Assembly (NCBI RefSeq): GCF_029168945.1
Contig: NC_083602.1
Location: 50,095,442 to 50,159,441, forward strand
Origin: Cannabis sativa
Lineage: Eukaryota > Streptophyta > Magnoliopsida > Rosales > Cannabaceae
DNA: 64,000 nt
Direction: 5' to 3'
Each line of letters starts with the position of its first letter. The first letter of the stretch is position 1. Position numbers and translations under genes: made by a program. Of this stretch, positions 46,926-59,181 are shown piece after piece. The notes beneath the pieces were generated by a model, which saw nothing but the letters and a program-made list of their open reading frames with translations, was not told where the DNA came from and made no database searches.

Positions 46926-47237
46926 GGCCAGAATAGGTGTGAGACAACTGTGATCAGCCACCATCGTACGGTTAGGATGGCAATCAATTCGAATTCTACA
47001 GATCCAACAGTTGGATTAAACACTCATCAAGACGGTAGAAAACGTTTGAGTACCCGTCTGACACTCATTTAATGCGTCGTATCAATAAATGGACAGAAAA
47101 CGAATCGTTGTCTGCAAAAAGCAAATAACTGCAGTAATGATGGTCATTAATATGTCACCACGCGCCCGAGGTACGTGCCAGGAAGCTGATAAGGCAACTG
47201 GAGGCATCTAAGCAAGCCTTGTTTACTTTTTCACCAA

Positions 47238-47256
47238 ACAAGGCTTGGGGGGTAAA
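47238..47256 (+). other. Polypurine tract of the Tat element
   Basis: A CAAGGCTTGGGGGGTAA segment directly before the LTR start TGTTGCCCC at 47257. Confidence 0.7.
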
Positions 47257-48003
47257 TGTTGCCCCTGATTTTGTCCAAAATACGTGGACCAACCGGATGA
47301 TGACACGTAGACTGAAAGGGCTTTATGTTTAGATAATTCAGCTAAGTCCTTTTAGCCACAGGGATCAGCCTTAGACGTGCCTCCCGGAGAAGACACGTGA
47401 GTCGCACATACTCCCGGAGAGCAAAGCTACAACAAAGCATCTCCAAGAGGCGTCAGATCCTATCTGAACAGTCATCTCGCATTTAATGCCGCATGGGAGA
47501 AGGCGTATTGAAACTGCCATATGTCTTAAAGTCTGGCGGCGTAACCCCCTCTCTGCAGCTACTACGCTATGATTAATGAGCCTTGTGACGGCTACTTTAT
47601 GAGGAATCACATCAGTCAAGAAGGATAAAGGACTATGTCCATTAAACCCCTACAAAGCCTAATGATTAGACCATGCATTTCCCATGTTATATTCATTAGG
47701 AACGTGTGGCTTTACTGAGAATTACAAAAAGACTTGTACCTCAATTCTAGGGATCACCCCATAAAAACACTATAAATATCCCCCAAACTCATTAAGGCAG
47801 GGGTCGAGAATTCTGGGTTTCATAAGAACTAGAAGAGGAAAAATCCACCAAGAACATTCTCTGTAATAAATACTATCATAAATACACAGACTCGTGGACT
47901 AAGGCTCATTAATGCCCCAACCACGTAAAAATCTCTCTCATTAATTCCTTATAGCTTTCTTAATTATTATTATTATATTGGTTGCCGAAAACCCAGGTCA
48001 ACA
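47257..48003 (+). repeat. 3' LTR of the Tat element (about 747 bp)
   Basis: Starts TGTTGCCCCTGATT after a purine tract and ends GGTCAACA. It carries a TATA box and an R/U5-like segment (GTGGACTAAGGCTC, CCCCAACCACG). No second copy lies in the window, so the ends are inferred from TG/CA and PPT only. Confidence 0.75.
47771..47777 (+). promoter_or_regulatory. TATA box of the Tat LTR
   Basis: TATAAAT in CACTATAAATATCCCC, about 230 bases before the LTR end. Confidence 0.7.
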
Positions 48004-48424
48004 CAACTATAACAATTAAGTGATTATAAAAATGTGCATTTGATAATAATTTTGTGGCTATTTAAAAAAAAAAAATTGTGGTTATCCATAATTACAACGA
48101 CATAATTTTTAAATTTCATATATTTTGTAAATATAGTAGACATTTAATAATTTTCTTAATAATTTACATTTTCAAAAATAATATTCAAACAGTTAAATAC
48201 ACAGTTAATTTTTTCTTTTATTATTTATGACAAAACAACTAAATCGTAAATAACAGTTTCACATAACTTGATTTTTGTATAGTAATAAAAAATTAAGAAA
48301 GTCCAATATATTTGATATGATAAATAAATTAAAAAATAATAACTAAATAAAATTATTAAAAAAAATAGTATTAATATCATAAAAGTAACTTCATTCTACT
48401 TAAAAATACAATTATAATAAAATT
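48004..48424. other. AT-rich intergenic DNA
   Basis: Poly-A/T runs, no frame or repeat recognised. Confidence 0.6.
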
Positions 48425-48847
48425 GGGAGAAATTCTATAATGTACCCCCTTAAAAGTGATACACCAATACATCTCTATCTGTTTTAGTATCCGAAATAAT
48501 TTTTTAGTCAAATTTTTTCGTATGGTCTTGTAAATTATATTTATTTAAGAAATCCTGCAAAATTTTAAAAAATTTTGAAAAAGTTTAACACACTGAAAAT
48601 TACGTTCAAGTAGTGTGTTGCACGCGTGACTATTTTATTTTATACGCGTGTAAAATAGACTGTTTGAACATTATTTTCTATAATGTAAATTATTTCGAAT
48701 TTCTCAAAATTTTGTAGAATATCTTAAATAGCTATAATGTACATGAATATGAAAAAAAAAATAGAATAAAATTTTTTTTTGAATGCCAAAACAAGTAGAG
48801 GTTGCATCAGTACATCCCTTTCAAGGGGGTGCGTTGTAGAATCACCC
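48425..48847. mobile_element. Foldback MITE-like element with long terminal inverted repeats
   Basis: The left arm GGGAGAAATTCTATAATGTA matches the inverted right end GGGTGATTCTACAACGCACC. Both continue with CCCCCTT and then through about 150 or more bases at roughly three-quarters identity by eye. The two arms meet near a short centre containing ACGCGTG and CACGCGT-like sequence (about 48620-48645). There is no coding capacity. I could not settle a target duplication (left AAAATT, right TAAAAC), so superfamily is open; long inverted repeats recall Mutator-type derivatives. Confidence 0.65.
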
Positions 48848-50035
48848 TAAAACTGATTGTTAAGAATTATATTATTTTATTTGTTATTTTATTAAATATT
48901 TTGGTCTAATCTATTTTATATTTTAATAATTTAAATTATGGGCTAATGTTTTAATTATATGTTGACAATAACGATAATATATTTTTTTAAGTGAATTTTA
49001 ATTAGTTTCAGTTAAGTACTAATAAATAACAAATTATTGGAAAAAGCAACAAATATAGTACAATTTTGCAAGATAAATAAGAATTTGTCCCCAATACTAT
49101 TACAATTGTAAAATTTAGTCCTCTAAATTTTTGTTCTATTGCCTGATTTTTTTTTCTATTGCGAAAATTCTTTCAACTAGAAAAAATTACAGTTTAGTGT
49201 AATTTTTATTACCTTCTATCAATTTTTTTATGTAGTCACGTGTCACAAATATATTCTTAAATTTTTTCTTTACAGTACAATTTAGGCTTGTATTTTTTGC
49301 TAAGACTTTTGAGTCACACCATATTAACGGCACATCAGTACTACATCAATAAATAGTTTTCAAAATGAACAAAATGAAATAAAAAGACATTTGCTATAGT
49401 TGCTATAGTTCAAGGGAATTTGTCGTACAAAAATGTTAATAGAATGTGATTCTACAATTTTTATAATTCAAGAGAAATATTTAGTATTTTAGATTTAATG
49501 AACGCATTTTACTGCTTAATTATATAATAAAAAAAATGTCTTTTTGATTTTGTCCATTTGTTTATATAATATACTGATGTTTAAATTTGTCATGTCACAT
49601 TCCACCTTTTATATCCTCTCTACACTATAATTATTATATTAATTAATATATATTTATATTAATTAATTAATTAATTATTATGTTAGCTCTCTTATAAATC
49701 AGCTTTTGATAGCATTAGCTACTACTAGTCTCAAATTCTTTACTTGATGTAATGTATTTTATAGGTGAAAAGGGTTTTTTGTTGTAGTATATGACTTCCT
49801 TATTAGATTTCAATTAATAAAACAAACTTAAATTTCATCAACAGAAAAGATAGAACACAAAATAAGATTACAAACTATATATATAGTTACATACATATAT
49901 ATCAAAAGGATATCAAACCTAACTGCTGGCATAAGCGGATTATAAGACTACAATAGTAGCAAAAAAATAATAAAATACCACTATCCAAAATCATACTCTA
50001 TTATACCAAAATAGTTTCTCAACAGATAAGGAAGA
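48848..50035. other. AT-rich intergenic DNA
   Basis: No gene seen. A TTAATTAATTAATTAATTA tract is near 49660. The last part (about 49850-50035) is probably the 3' UTR of the gene on -. Confidence 0.6.
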
Positions 50036-50500
50036 CTAGGGTGGACGGCGTAAAATGCTGACCACATATCGCAACTGTTCAGGCATCGTCTCTACTACAA
50101 TCAACAGTCGAGTCATGGATTCTGCAGTAATTCCATTTAGCTGGATGTATTCCATTGCACTCTCTATTGCTGAAATACCATTGTGCGCGTGTTGGAGGTA
50201 AGCTTCTTGTTGAGGTGTTAACGGAGCCCGAATACTAAATCTCCAACCATTTACACTTGACCGGGTAATGGTAATCATGTCTGTAGGCGGTGGGGTAGTT
50301 AGAGGTACTTCGAAACGTCTTCTTTGTCCATTTGGAAGATTATGAACTTCAAGACTTTGACTTCGAACTCGGGATGCATGAGGTTGGTTCTCAGAGTTGT
50401 TAAATGAGCCATTGCTATCACTAGATGAACCATTAGTTGCAGTGTTAGTATTATTTTCCAGCTGCTGATACATAGCAGATAATGCATTTGAAGAAGGCAT
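50036..50500 (-). CDS. Intronless gene of unknown function, 154 aa
   Basis: ATG at 50498-50500 (MPSSNALSAMYQQ), stop TAG 50036-50038. I prefer this ATG to the upstream in-frame start at 50536 because the TATA box at 50538-50545 would place the transcript start between them. The first 65 residues are Ser/Asn/Thr-rich and probably disordered. A basic RRR patch and a TPPPT stretch follow. Residues about 90-150 look folded and partly helical (NGWRFSIRAPLTPQQEAYLQ, then alternating hydrophobics). There is no signal peptide or membrane segment. It has no resemblance to transposon proteins that I can recognise and no lesion. It sits between a MITE and the Ulp1-type gene. Function not assigned. Confidence 0.6.
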   Translation of the reverse strand: MPSSNALSAMYQQLENNTNTATNGSSSDSNGSFNNSENQPHASRVRSQSLEVHNLPNGQRRRFEVPLTTPPPTDMITITRSSVNGWRFSIRAPLTPQQEAYLQHAHNGISAIESAMEYIQLNGITAESMTRLLIVVETMPEQLRYVVSILRRPP

Positions 50501-50537
50501 TTTATGTGTATGATACAAATTATACAACCATAACACC

Positions 50538-50545
50538 TTTATATA
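50538..50545 (-). promoter_or_regulatory. TATA box of the 154-aa gene
   Basis: TATATAAA on -, 37 bases upstream of the chosen ATG, so the leader would be very short. Confidence 0.65.
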
Positions 50546-50766
50546 GCTCCTGAGACCGCCTCTGCTTTGAAAAATAGTGATAGAAAAAGTTTATTATTTA
50601 GTTTTTTTAATTTATTATATATAAAGAAAACATCACTTTGATACACATGTCCATTGATTATGACTCAGCGTATAATTATTTTAATTAAAAATAATATATT
50701 ATTTATGAAAAAGTAATACATCAATAAGTGAGGCAAATTTTATCCTTTAAAGAGGACCATCACTTG

Positions 50767-52399
50767 CTAGCAGATCTTAGGATAACAAACAAGAGATGCT
50801 TCATGGCAAATTTTATCCTTTAAAGAGTTGATTGCCCCCATCACCAAATCCATAGTAATTAGTGCTCTTTCCTCTTCTGAATTAAACTGCATGTTTCAAA
50901 TTATGTAATCAAGAAAACAAAAGACATAAATGAACTCAAAAATATTAAAACAAACTAATGTAAAAATTGCACTTACATCTTCCTCGATTATTTTTTTCTT
51001 CGCCATGGACATTATTACATAAATCTCGCAATCAAAACTATTTTTTTGTTGTGAAATAGAATCTTTGACACGAATTACGAAGTCGATGAATGCCCAATCA
51101 TTAGGTACACAACCTTTAATGTCATCTTTAAGCAAAAAGTCTAACCTTGAAAGCTGTTTAAATATAATAAGAATTAAGAAAAATTCCATCACTACAATGT
51201 TTACTCAATTAACAGTCATATAAATAAGAATAAAACGAAACTTCGGTTTCTAGAAATACTTCAGAAGGGACAAATTAATTTCCAACTACAAAAACTAACC
51301 ACAAGGTTGGCGTATTTGGAAATATACACGGACCCGCACCCATGGCATGAATTATATACGTCAATGAAGCGATTTTGAACAAGCACAACAAAATAAACCC
51401 AATGATGTACCTCTTCCAAGAAAACAGGAATATTTATCTTCAAAAAACAATTAGATAATTTCAAAACACATTGCAAATTAATCTTTTAATAACCATACTG
51501 TAACATACAATCAAAAGACCTTACCCGTACGCACGCGTTTAGGTTGCCAAAAAAATATTGACGAGCAAAAATTTCAAGACCTCGGTCAGACAACAATCTT
51601 CCAACGTCTACCTTAACATCCTGAAAGATTTTGAAACACATTTCACATAAAGCCTTCAAATATAAATGAATATGGCAAGACAAAAGTATAAGACTAAAAA
51701 ACGTAAACAATATCAACAATAAAACTGACCGCAAATCTTGTACTAAGATACCAATTTGCTCTTTGAGTAATATTCAATGGTGTTCGCAAACTGAGTGTAA
51801 GAACCTCACACATAACATTAATAACCTGTGATCGAGACCAACAAATGAGAAAATCAAATACATGTGATCATTCATTATTAGTACATCCTATAACATAAAA
51901 CATTAACAAAAATAAAAAGTCAAATTCTGAAACACAAACTAGAATGTACCTCTCCAGTCACCCATGCACCAGGACAAAGCGATTGCAGGTGTCTTGTCAA
52001 GTAGTTGAAAGGGGTATCGACTACTAGCACAATAATGATTTAAACAAAAGATATAATATTGTCATCACACTAAATCGACAAAAAAATAAAAATAAATAAC
52101 AAATAAATTTGATGCAATTGCATAAATCATTAATTTACTTACTCCAACAATGTTGAATCTTCAAGGTAAATATACTCCAATATTCTCTCATACTCTTCAC
52201 TAAACAATCCTTTCATGATGGTGAATGGCCCAACCTTGTGATGTTGATCTACACCAGAGGTTGAGGTAACTTTCGTCAAGTCACAGTTAAAAAATGGATT
52301 AGAGTCAACAGTAGATGATTCGTGGCGTACACCACGCTTAGGATGAACATTCTTTAATCGCTGTCCTATATCAGTACAACTAACAGTTGTTGATTTATT
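50767..52399 (-). pseudogene. Ulp1/SENP-type (C48) peptidase gene, 3' exons
   Basis: Exons on - with GT-AG borders: 52399-52143 (part after the copia insertion), about 52024-51960, 51825-51730, 51620-51525, about 51435-51290, about 51150-50980, and last about 50893-50767 ending at TAG. The C48 triad region is visible: His in EEVHHWVYF, Asp in RFIDVYNSC, then QQKNSFDCEIY with the oxyanion Gln and nucleophile Cys. Most family members have DCG, here DCE. The enzyme class removes SUMO-like modifiers; plant genomes also carry many transposon-borne Ulp1 genes, so origin is open. The exons are open and in phase here. The gene is broken only by the insertion at 52400. Confidence 0.75.
52395..52399. 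repeat. TSD ttatt, left, of copia element C3
   Basis: Repeated at 59177-59181. Confidence 0.92.
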
Positions 52400-52888
52400 T
52401 GTTAGACTTTTTATTTGGGCTTACATTAAGTTTTATTGGTTTTATTAAAACTTGGGTTGATTGGATAGTTCTTTGCTGTGTTAGCCCATATTGTTGGTGA
52501 TCACTTGTTAATGGGCTTAGCATCTGTGTGTAAAGTCTAGGTGAAGCAGAAGTGTGGGCTTTTCTAGTTGACTGAAGCCTTTGAGGAGCAGGCCCAGTCC
52601 AACTAGGGTTTTGTAGCTAAGTCCCCTCCCTAACTCTATAAATACATATTGTCTCATCACAATTGTATACCTTTTAATAATCAGATAAATAAACTGCTTC
52701 TGATTTAGAGATCTAGGGAGGAAGACTTAGTTGATATATTGCACTATCGAATTGAAGTAATTACTATGGATTGAATTGAAGTAATTGTTATGGATCAATC
52801 AGGTACGCATACCTAATTATTATATATTATTATTGTGTTCTATGTTATATACAAATAGATCTCAGATTTATTATAAATTTATCTAACA
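52400..52888 (+). repeat. 5' LTR of C3
   Basis: Near-identical to 58687-59176. TATA CTATAAATAC at 52636-52645. It has a 20-bp tandem GATCGAATTGAAGTAATTG-like repeat near 52745-52800. Confidence 0.93.
52636..52645 (+). promoter_or_regulatory. TATA box of C3 5' LTR
   Basis: CTATAAATAC, also at 58923-58932 in the 3' LTR. Confidence 0.7.
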
Positions 52889-52890
52889 TG

Positions 52891-52905
52891 TGGTATCAGA
52901 GCACC
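52891..52905 (+). other. Primer-binding site of C3
   Basis: TGGTATCAGAGCACC two bases after the LTR, initiator-Met type. Confidence 0.88.
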
Positions 52906-54460
52906 TATTGTATATGATTTAGAACCTATAATTAGTATAATTAGTTTGTATATGTTAATTATCCTTATTTACATATTAATTTTGTTATTATTTTATGTTG
53001 AATTTTTTGTTTTTAAATCTTAAAACTTTAGGAGTTTTATTCATCGTTAAATTCTCGTTCTGTTGATATATTATATGCATGAAATCATTATATATATTAT
53101 GAGAATTTTAACTTTAAAGTTTTAGGGTTTATATAATTATATTATGAAATTATAATTTGTGTTTTTTTATTTTATTATTTTTGATCTAAAATTGATAATA
53201 GATATCTCATTATTAATTGTTTATCAATGTTCTTACACGATTTATTTCGTGTTTCAACCGAGATTGATATCAAAATCAATTTTTTTTATGTTCTACAATT
53301 TTCAGATTGCCTTATACATGAAATCTACACATTTAACCTTTTCATACCCGAAATTAGTAGTCTAGATGGACTAGAAATCCAATCCTGATCGAAACCCCTC
53401 AAATTCCCGAAGTTTTCCGTCAGTTTTTTGCCGGTTTTTCAGACCAGACCCGAACTGGACGAACAGGGTCGCATGACCCGTTTGTAGACCCGGCTGGAGG
53501 AAGTAGGACACTCCCAGCCGTAAAGCCCACTCTCGCAGGCGGTGCGTGGGGGCGCGTGGGGCCACGCGGTTCGTCGTTTTTTGACGTTTTTTTTTCCACC
53601 GTGCTTAAAATTAAATTTCTGATTTTTCTATGATTTTAAATTAATTTTTTGACTCATTTTAATAACTATTATTATTTTAATGATAATTATGTTGTTAAAA
53701 AATTATTAAAAATTTTTTTTGATAATTTTTCGAAATCTGTCGATCATAGAAAATTTTTTGGGTTTCTTCTCATTCCATAACACATAGTCACTCTCTTATT
53801 TGATTTATCTTGACTATGTAGTCTCCACCAATATTCTTATATTCGCATCTTTCTGTTATTTGTTGTTCTAAAATTTTAAAACTTGATTGTTTGATGCAAA
53901 AATAATGTGTTATGGTGAACACTTTATTTTTTATGATCAAAATATTATAAGCAATTAATATATCTCATTTTGGAAATTTGGTTGAAAATTATTTATTTTT
54001 AATGATTATTTTATCACCAAATTTCATATGTTATAGAAAATATTTATTTTGGTTGGCTATATGTGTAATTACTTGCCCAAAGTAGTAGTTATATATATTA
54101 GTTCACATTCCATGAAGTGAGTTAATATTAAATGTGTATATTTTAATTATTTGCCCAAAGGTAATAATTTAAATATATATATTTATTATTATTTTTTTGT
54201 TTGAATTAATATATATTATTTAAGAAATTTATTTGCCCAAAGGTAATAAATTCTTAATTGATATGTATATTTTCTTTATTGTTAACTTCATGAAGGTAGA
54301 TCATGTGTGTGTTATATTCTCACCCCAAAGGGGAGTTTATAATGACCAGTTGACTCTACAGTATTTTCTAATTGCTTGGCTTATATGGCTTGATCAAGTT
54401 TTAATTTTTGGATTTTTTGGTCTCCTTTCTGCGAAAAACAATAACGTTTTCATCTGAATT
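52906..54460 (+). other. C3 leader, AT-rich
   Basis: Non-coding; repeated GCCCAAAGGTAATAA-like units near 54074, 54151 and 54234. A GC-rich island at about 53440-53570 (with a 64-codon antisense ORF) stands out and may be foreign or a structured leader; no protein match recognised. Confidence 0.5.
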
Positions 54461-57400
54461 CTGAATGCTTCCAACTTTAAGACATGGAAACGAGATGTGA
54501 AAATTACTTTAGGCATAATAGATTTGGACCTATGCCTTCGAGAAGAAAAATCTGCTGATCTTATACTAATATCAGAATTGTTTCCCAAAAATTCTTCATG
54601 CACAATGAAAAAATTCAAATCATCTTAGTCTCATTGCTATGAAACGTTTAATTCCTGAACATCTTTTGATGGTTTGCCAAACACCACAAATGCTAATGAA
54701 TATTTCAAAGCAGTGGAAAACTATTTAACACTAGTGAAATCGCTGCAGTTGGACATCTTATGGATGCAATGACAACCATTCAGAATGATAAATCAAAGGA
54801 GTGAGAGGTTTCATTTTAAAAATTATTAAAGTTCAGTACAAGTTGAAAGATCATAATATTTCTCCTCTTGACTCTTACATCATTCATCGAGCTTTTCATG
54901 CATCTTCTCATTATGTCTCTCAACTTAAGCCCAACAAAGGATAAAGAAAATATGAAAAGAAGCAAGCACAGTCATGGCCTAAGGGATCTCAAGAAGATAA
55001 ATCAGAGGGAGTCAAATGCTTACAGTGGGCACTTATATTGGAGTTGACGTTATTTATGTTGGAACATTAATTCTTGAATTACAGTTTAGTTTTCAGATTG
55101 TTTTGAATAGTACTTTCTTGATTCCTACTTTTAAAGTAATTCAGTTTCGCTTCCGCTTTTAGTTAAACAATGATTTTCTTTTCGTTTTGCCAATTATAGT
55201 GTTGACATTATGTTTGACTTCGAATAATTGGAAACTGTTTTTACTCTGATATTCTTTTCAAATTATCATTGACTTCATTAGCTTCCTTTTTCAATGTTCT
55301 GAATATTGTGGGCAAGAAATCTCATATTAAGATAACATCCTTATTATTATGGCACGATAGATCGGGTCATATTTCTAAAGAAAGAATTGATCGATTACTT
55401 TTAGCTAAAATTCTTCCTCCTGTTGATGTTTCTGGTTGGGATACTTGTGCTGATTGTACTTGTGAAAAATTGACTAAAATAAGAAAGCAGACTGCTAACT
55501 ATAATCACTCTTTATAAGAGATTATCCACACTGACATCAGAGTTCTTGGGAAATAATTGGGAAGAGTCATAAAATTTGTTCATTTCGATCGCGGAGGAGA
55601 ATATTATGGTTGTTATAAAGAATCTGGACTACAATGAGGCCTTTTGTTGAATATTTTCAAGAAATTGTGTAATTTCTCAATACAATATGTCAGGTTTACC
55701 TGAGCAAAATGGCATTACTGAAAGGAGAATTTACACTCTCGTGGATATGTTAGATGCTTGATGAGTAGATCAAATCTTCTAGAGTTTTTATGGGGTAAAG
55801 CACTTATAACTGCAACTTATATTTTAAATCGTGTTCCTAGTTCTGTTCCCAAAATCCTTTTGAGTTGTGGATTGAGAGGAAGCCTAGTCTTAATCATCTT
55901 CATGTATGGGGTTATCCAGTTGAAGTAAGGATTTATGATCTTAATTTTGAAAAAGTTAGATCCGAGAACAAATCGCTGTTATTTCATTGGTTATCCAATG
56001 CACTCAAAAGGATATCACTCTTATTGTCCTACTCGTAGTACACGAATTGTTGAATCTCAGACTGCTAAATTTCTGGAATTTGATGTTGCTGACAATATTC
56101 CTTCAACATCTCTTGAAATGGGGGAGTCATCTAAAGGAATTTTTATTCCTATGTCTTTTTCAAGAGATGATAATAATAGCAGTCTTAATCTTACTCTAGT
56201 TGATAACACTCCCATTGCTGATGAATATATTGCTCCTAAATTCTAAGATGACGAGGGTCCTATTATTGATGAGGAACCTATTATTGAAGAAGGTTTTATT
56301 GTTGATGAGGGTCCTGTTATCAGAGAAATCTAATTGTGGAATATGTCATTCGAAATGATGGTCAACAAATAGAGGTTATTCCAGAAGTACCTCCTATATG
56401 GAGATCTCAAAGACAAAAGATGTCAATAAGGTGTGATGATAATTTTATTTACCTTGGAGAAGGTGAATGTGATCTTGGTCATTTTATGGAACCTCTCACT
56501 TATAGTGAAGCAGTTAATAGTCCACAGTCTGTAAAATGGATAAAAGCTATGGATGATGAGATTAAGTTCATGGACAAAAATAATATGTGGAAGTTAGTTC
56601 TATTACCTGATGGTTTCAAACCAATAGGCTGCAAGTGGATTTTAAGAACTAAAAGGAATAATAAATTACGTTTAGTGGCTAAAGGCTTTACTCAAAGAGT
56701 GTATTGATTACACTGGAACTTTCTCACTTGTTTTCACTAAAGATTCATTTAGAATTATTATGGATTTAGTTGTGCACTCTGATTCAAAGTTGGGTTAAAT
56801 GGTTATTGAAACTGTTGTTCTGAATAGAGAATTGAGTGAGCAAGTCTATATATCTCAACCTGAAGGCTTCGAGGAAAATGGAAATGACAATTTGGTTTGC
56901 AAATTGAAATGATCCATTTATGGTCTCAAACAGGCATCTCACCAGTGGTACTTGAAGTTTGATAAGGTTGTGACACTGTTGGGTTTTATCGAGAACACAT
57001 TTGACTAGTGTATTTATATGAAGATCAGTGGGAGTCATCATATTTTTTCTTGTTCTTTATCTAGACAATATTTTACTTGCCAGCAGTGATTTGTCATTAC
57101 TAAATGAGACCAAAAGTTTTCTGTCTACCAATTTTGATATGAAAGATCTTGGAGAGGCATCTTATGTTTAGGGGATTGAGATCCATCGTGACAGGAATCG
57201 ATAAATTCTTTGCTTATCTCAAGAAGCTTACGTTAATCGTGTGCTCAAAAAGTTCAACATGGATTAGTGTAAAGCTGGTTTCGTTCCTATTCTGAAAGGG
57301 AAAAATTTACTAAGCAACATTGTCCCAAGAACAACTTAAAAAGAGGAGCAATGAAGAACATCCCTTATGCAAGTGTAGTAGGGAGTTTGATGTATGCTCA

Positions 57401-57980
57401 GGTTTGCACTCGACCTGACATAGCTTTCGTAGTCAATGTTCTTGGGAGATATTTATCTGATCCTGGCCATGATCATTGGGTTGCAACCAAGAAAATTTTG
57501 AGATGTTTGCATAGAACGAAGAGTTTTATGCTTGTGTATAAGCATGTCAACAATCTTTAAGTTGTTGGTTATTCAGATTCAGATTTTGGTGGTTATGTAG
57601 ATGATTTAAAGTCAACTTTTGGCTTGTTGGTGCTGTTATTTCTTGGAAAAGTGTTAAATAGACTTTAATCACATCATCTACTATATATGTAAAATTTTTC
57701 GTATGTTATGGTGCATATTTGCAAGCTCTATGGTTAAAGAATTTTGTTTTTAGAGATACGACTAGTTGATTCTATTTCCTCTCCTATACTAATGTATTGT
57801 GATAATAATATTGTTGTTTTCTTTTCGAAGAATAATGAGATTAGTAGTGCTTCCAAATATAAGAAAATAAAGTATCTCACTGTTAGAGACTTGATCAATA
57901 GAGGAGACATTGTGATAGAATATTGAAAGACCAAGTTGGTGTTTGCAGATCCTCTAACCAAAGGATTAAGTGTCATATTG
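54461..57980 (+). pseudogene. C3 gag-pol remnant
   Basis: Gag-like start near 54465 (NFKTWKRDVKITLG), then decayed gag to about 55000. A pre-integrase zinc region follows at 55345-55517 (LLLWHDRSGHISKERI, CADC). An integrase trace is near 55690-55750 (EQNGITERR). RT spans 55930-57000 (MDDEIKFMDKNNMW, CKWILRTKR, LVAKGFTQR). RNase H lies at 57350-57960 (MYAQVCTRPDIAF, LGRYLSDPG). At least ten stops or shifts are evident; the longest open pieces are 123 codons (56336-56707) and 103 codons (55935-56246). The RT catalytic YxDD is replaced by LYLDN near 57055 after a frame change. Not functional. Confidence 0.85.
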
Positions 57981-58675
57981 TTTGATTACATGTTGTTGAT
58001 ATGAGCATTTTATAATCTTTTGTTCCTTTGGATTAGTGGGAGTTTCTTATTTTATCTTTTGAGATTACATTTATATGTAATTTACTTGTTAATGTTATGA
58101 ACTACTTTGTGGGCCAATACTTTTTTGATTATTGGATGTTTATGCTTTCAGTTAGGCTTTGTTATATTCTCGAGAATAATTGAATTGAAAGCATGTAGTT
58201 CATATCTTGTTGTGATCATTGTATTTTACGTATATTTACTAAATGACAATGATATTTTGTTGGCTTAATGTTTTAAGCAAGTTTAGTGACACTTATTTAT
58301 TAAGTAGTGTATGTTTAATTTCACTGGCTTATTTATTAAGCATCACGGTATTAGTGAAATTGAGGACTGATAAGGATATTATGTTATTTTAAATTGATCA
58401 CATGTTGAACATAATTCCTTACCACACTACTAGACTTATTGACCATGTCGATTTAATATTTGGTATTTGTGATTATAAATGTCTTTTGTTGAGTTAAAAG
58501 CAATATGATGGTCATAGTTCATTATCAAAGGTTAAATTGGACCGGTATGTTGAGATGCTATCAGAGAACTATCATTTTTTAAAAGTGGCCACAAATATTT
58601 TCCTGTTGTTCAACCCATGAGTCGTTTTCAAACAAAATTATTTTAATATAATATATATTAAAATTAATGTAGCCC

Positions 58676-58686
58676 AAGTAGGAGAA
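58676..58686 (+). other. Polypurine tract of C3
   Basis: AAGTAGGAGAA before TGTTAG at 58687. Confidence 0.75.
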
Positions 58687-59176
58687 TGTTAGACTTTTTA
58701 TTTGGGCTTACATTAAGTTTTATTGGTTTTATTAAAACTTGGGTTGATTGGATAGTTCTTTGCTGTGTTAGCCCATATTGTTGGTGATCACTTGTTAATG
58801 GACTTAGCATCTGTGTGTAAAGTCTAGGTGAAGCAGAAGTGTGGGCTTTTCTAGTTGACTGAAGCCTTTGATGAGCAGGCCCAGTCCAACTAGGGTTTTG
58901 TAGCTAAGTCCCTTCCCTAACTCTATAAATACATATTGTCTCATCACAATTGTATACATTTTGATAATCAGATAAATAAACTGCTTCTGATTTAGAGATC
59001 TAGGGAGGAAGATTTAGTTGATAGTATTGCACTATCGAATTGAAGTAATTGCTATGGATCGAATTGAAGTAATTGCTATGGATCAATCAGGTACGCATAC
59101 CTAATTATTATATATTATTGTTGTGTTCTATGTTATATACAAATAGATTTTGGGTTTATTATAAATTTATCTAACA
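58687..59176 (+). repeat. 3' LTR of C3
   Basis: Partner of 52400-52888; differs at a few positions and in one short repeat unit near 59025-59080. Confidence 0.93.
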
Positions 59177-59181
59177 TTATT
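59177..59181. repeat. TSD ttatt, right, of C3
   Basis: Second copy; the interrupted exon resumes. Confidence 0.92.

Larger units (their letters stand above)
31947..48003 (+). mobile_element. Tat-like Ty3/gypsy element, 3' part, split by C1 and C2
   Basis: The oldest layer visible. The remaining parts are integrase (31947-32143 and 42376-43007), an antisense spliced gene (43406-46274), PPT (about 47238-47256) and 3' LTR (47257-48003). RT, gag and 5' LTR would lie left of C1, outside the window. Lineage is inferred from the integrase style (YFTKWTEVEP, RTTPRTTTG, EAMVPVE) and from an extra antisense gene between pol and LTR, a known habit of Tat-lineage elements such as Grande. The TSD cannot be checked. 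Confidence 0.82.
52400..59176 (+). mobile_element. Ty1/copia element C3, full length, decayed
   Basis: LTRs 52400-52888 and 58687-59176 (489 and 490 bp, TGTTAG...CTAACA), PBS 52891-52905, PPT about 58676-58686, TSD ttatt. The pol order (gag, pre-integrase, integrase, RT, RNase H) is copia-type. It is unrelated in LTR sequence to family C. It lies in an exon of the Ulp1-type gene and in opposite orientation to it. Many stops and shifts in pol contrast with very similar LTRs. Confidence 0.92.
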
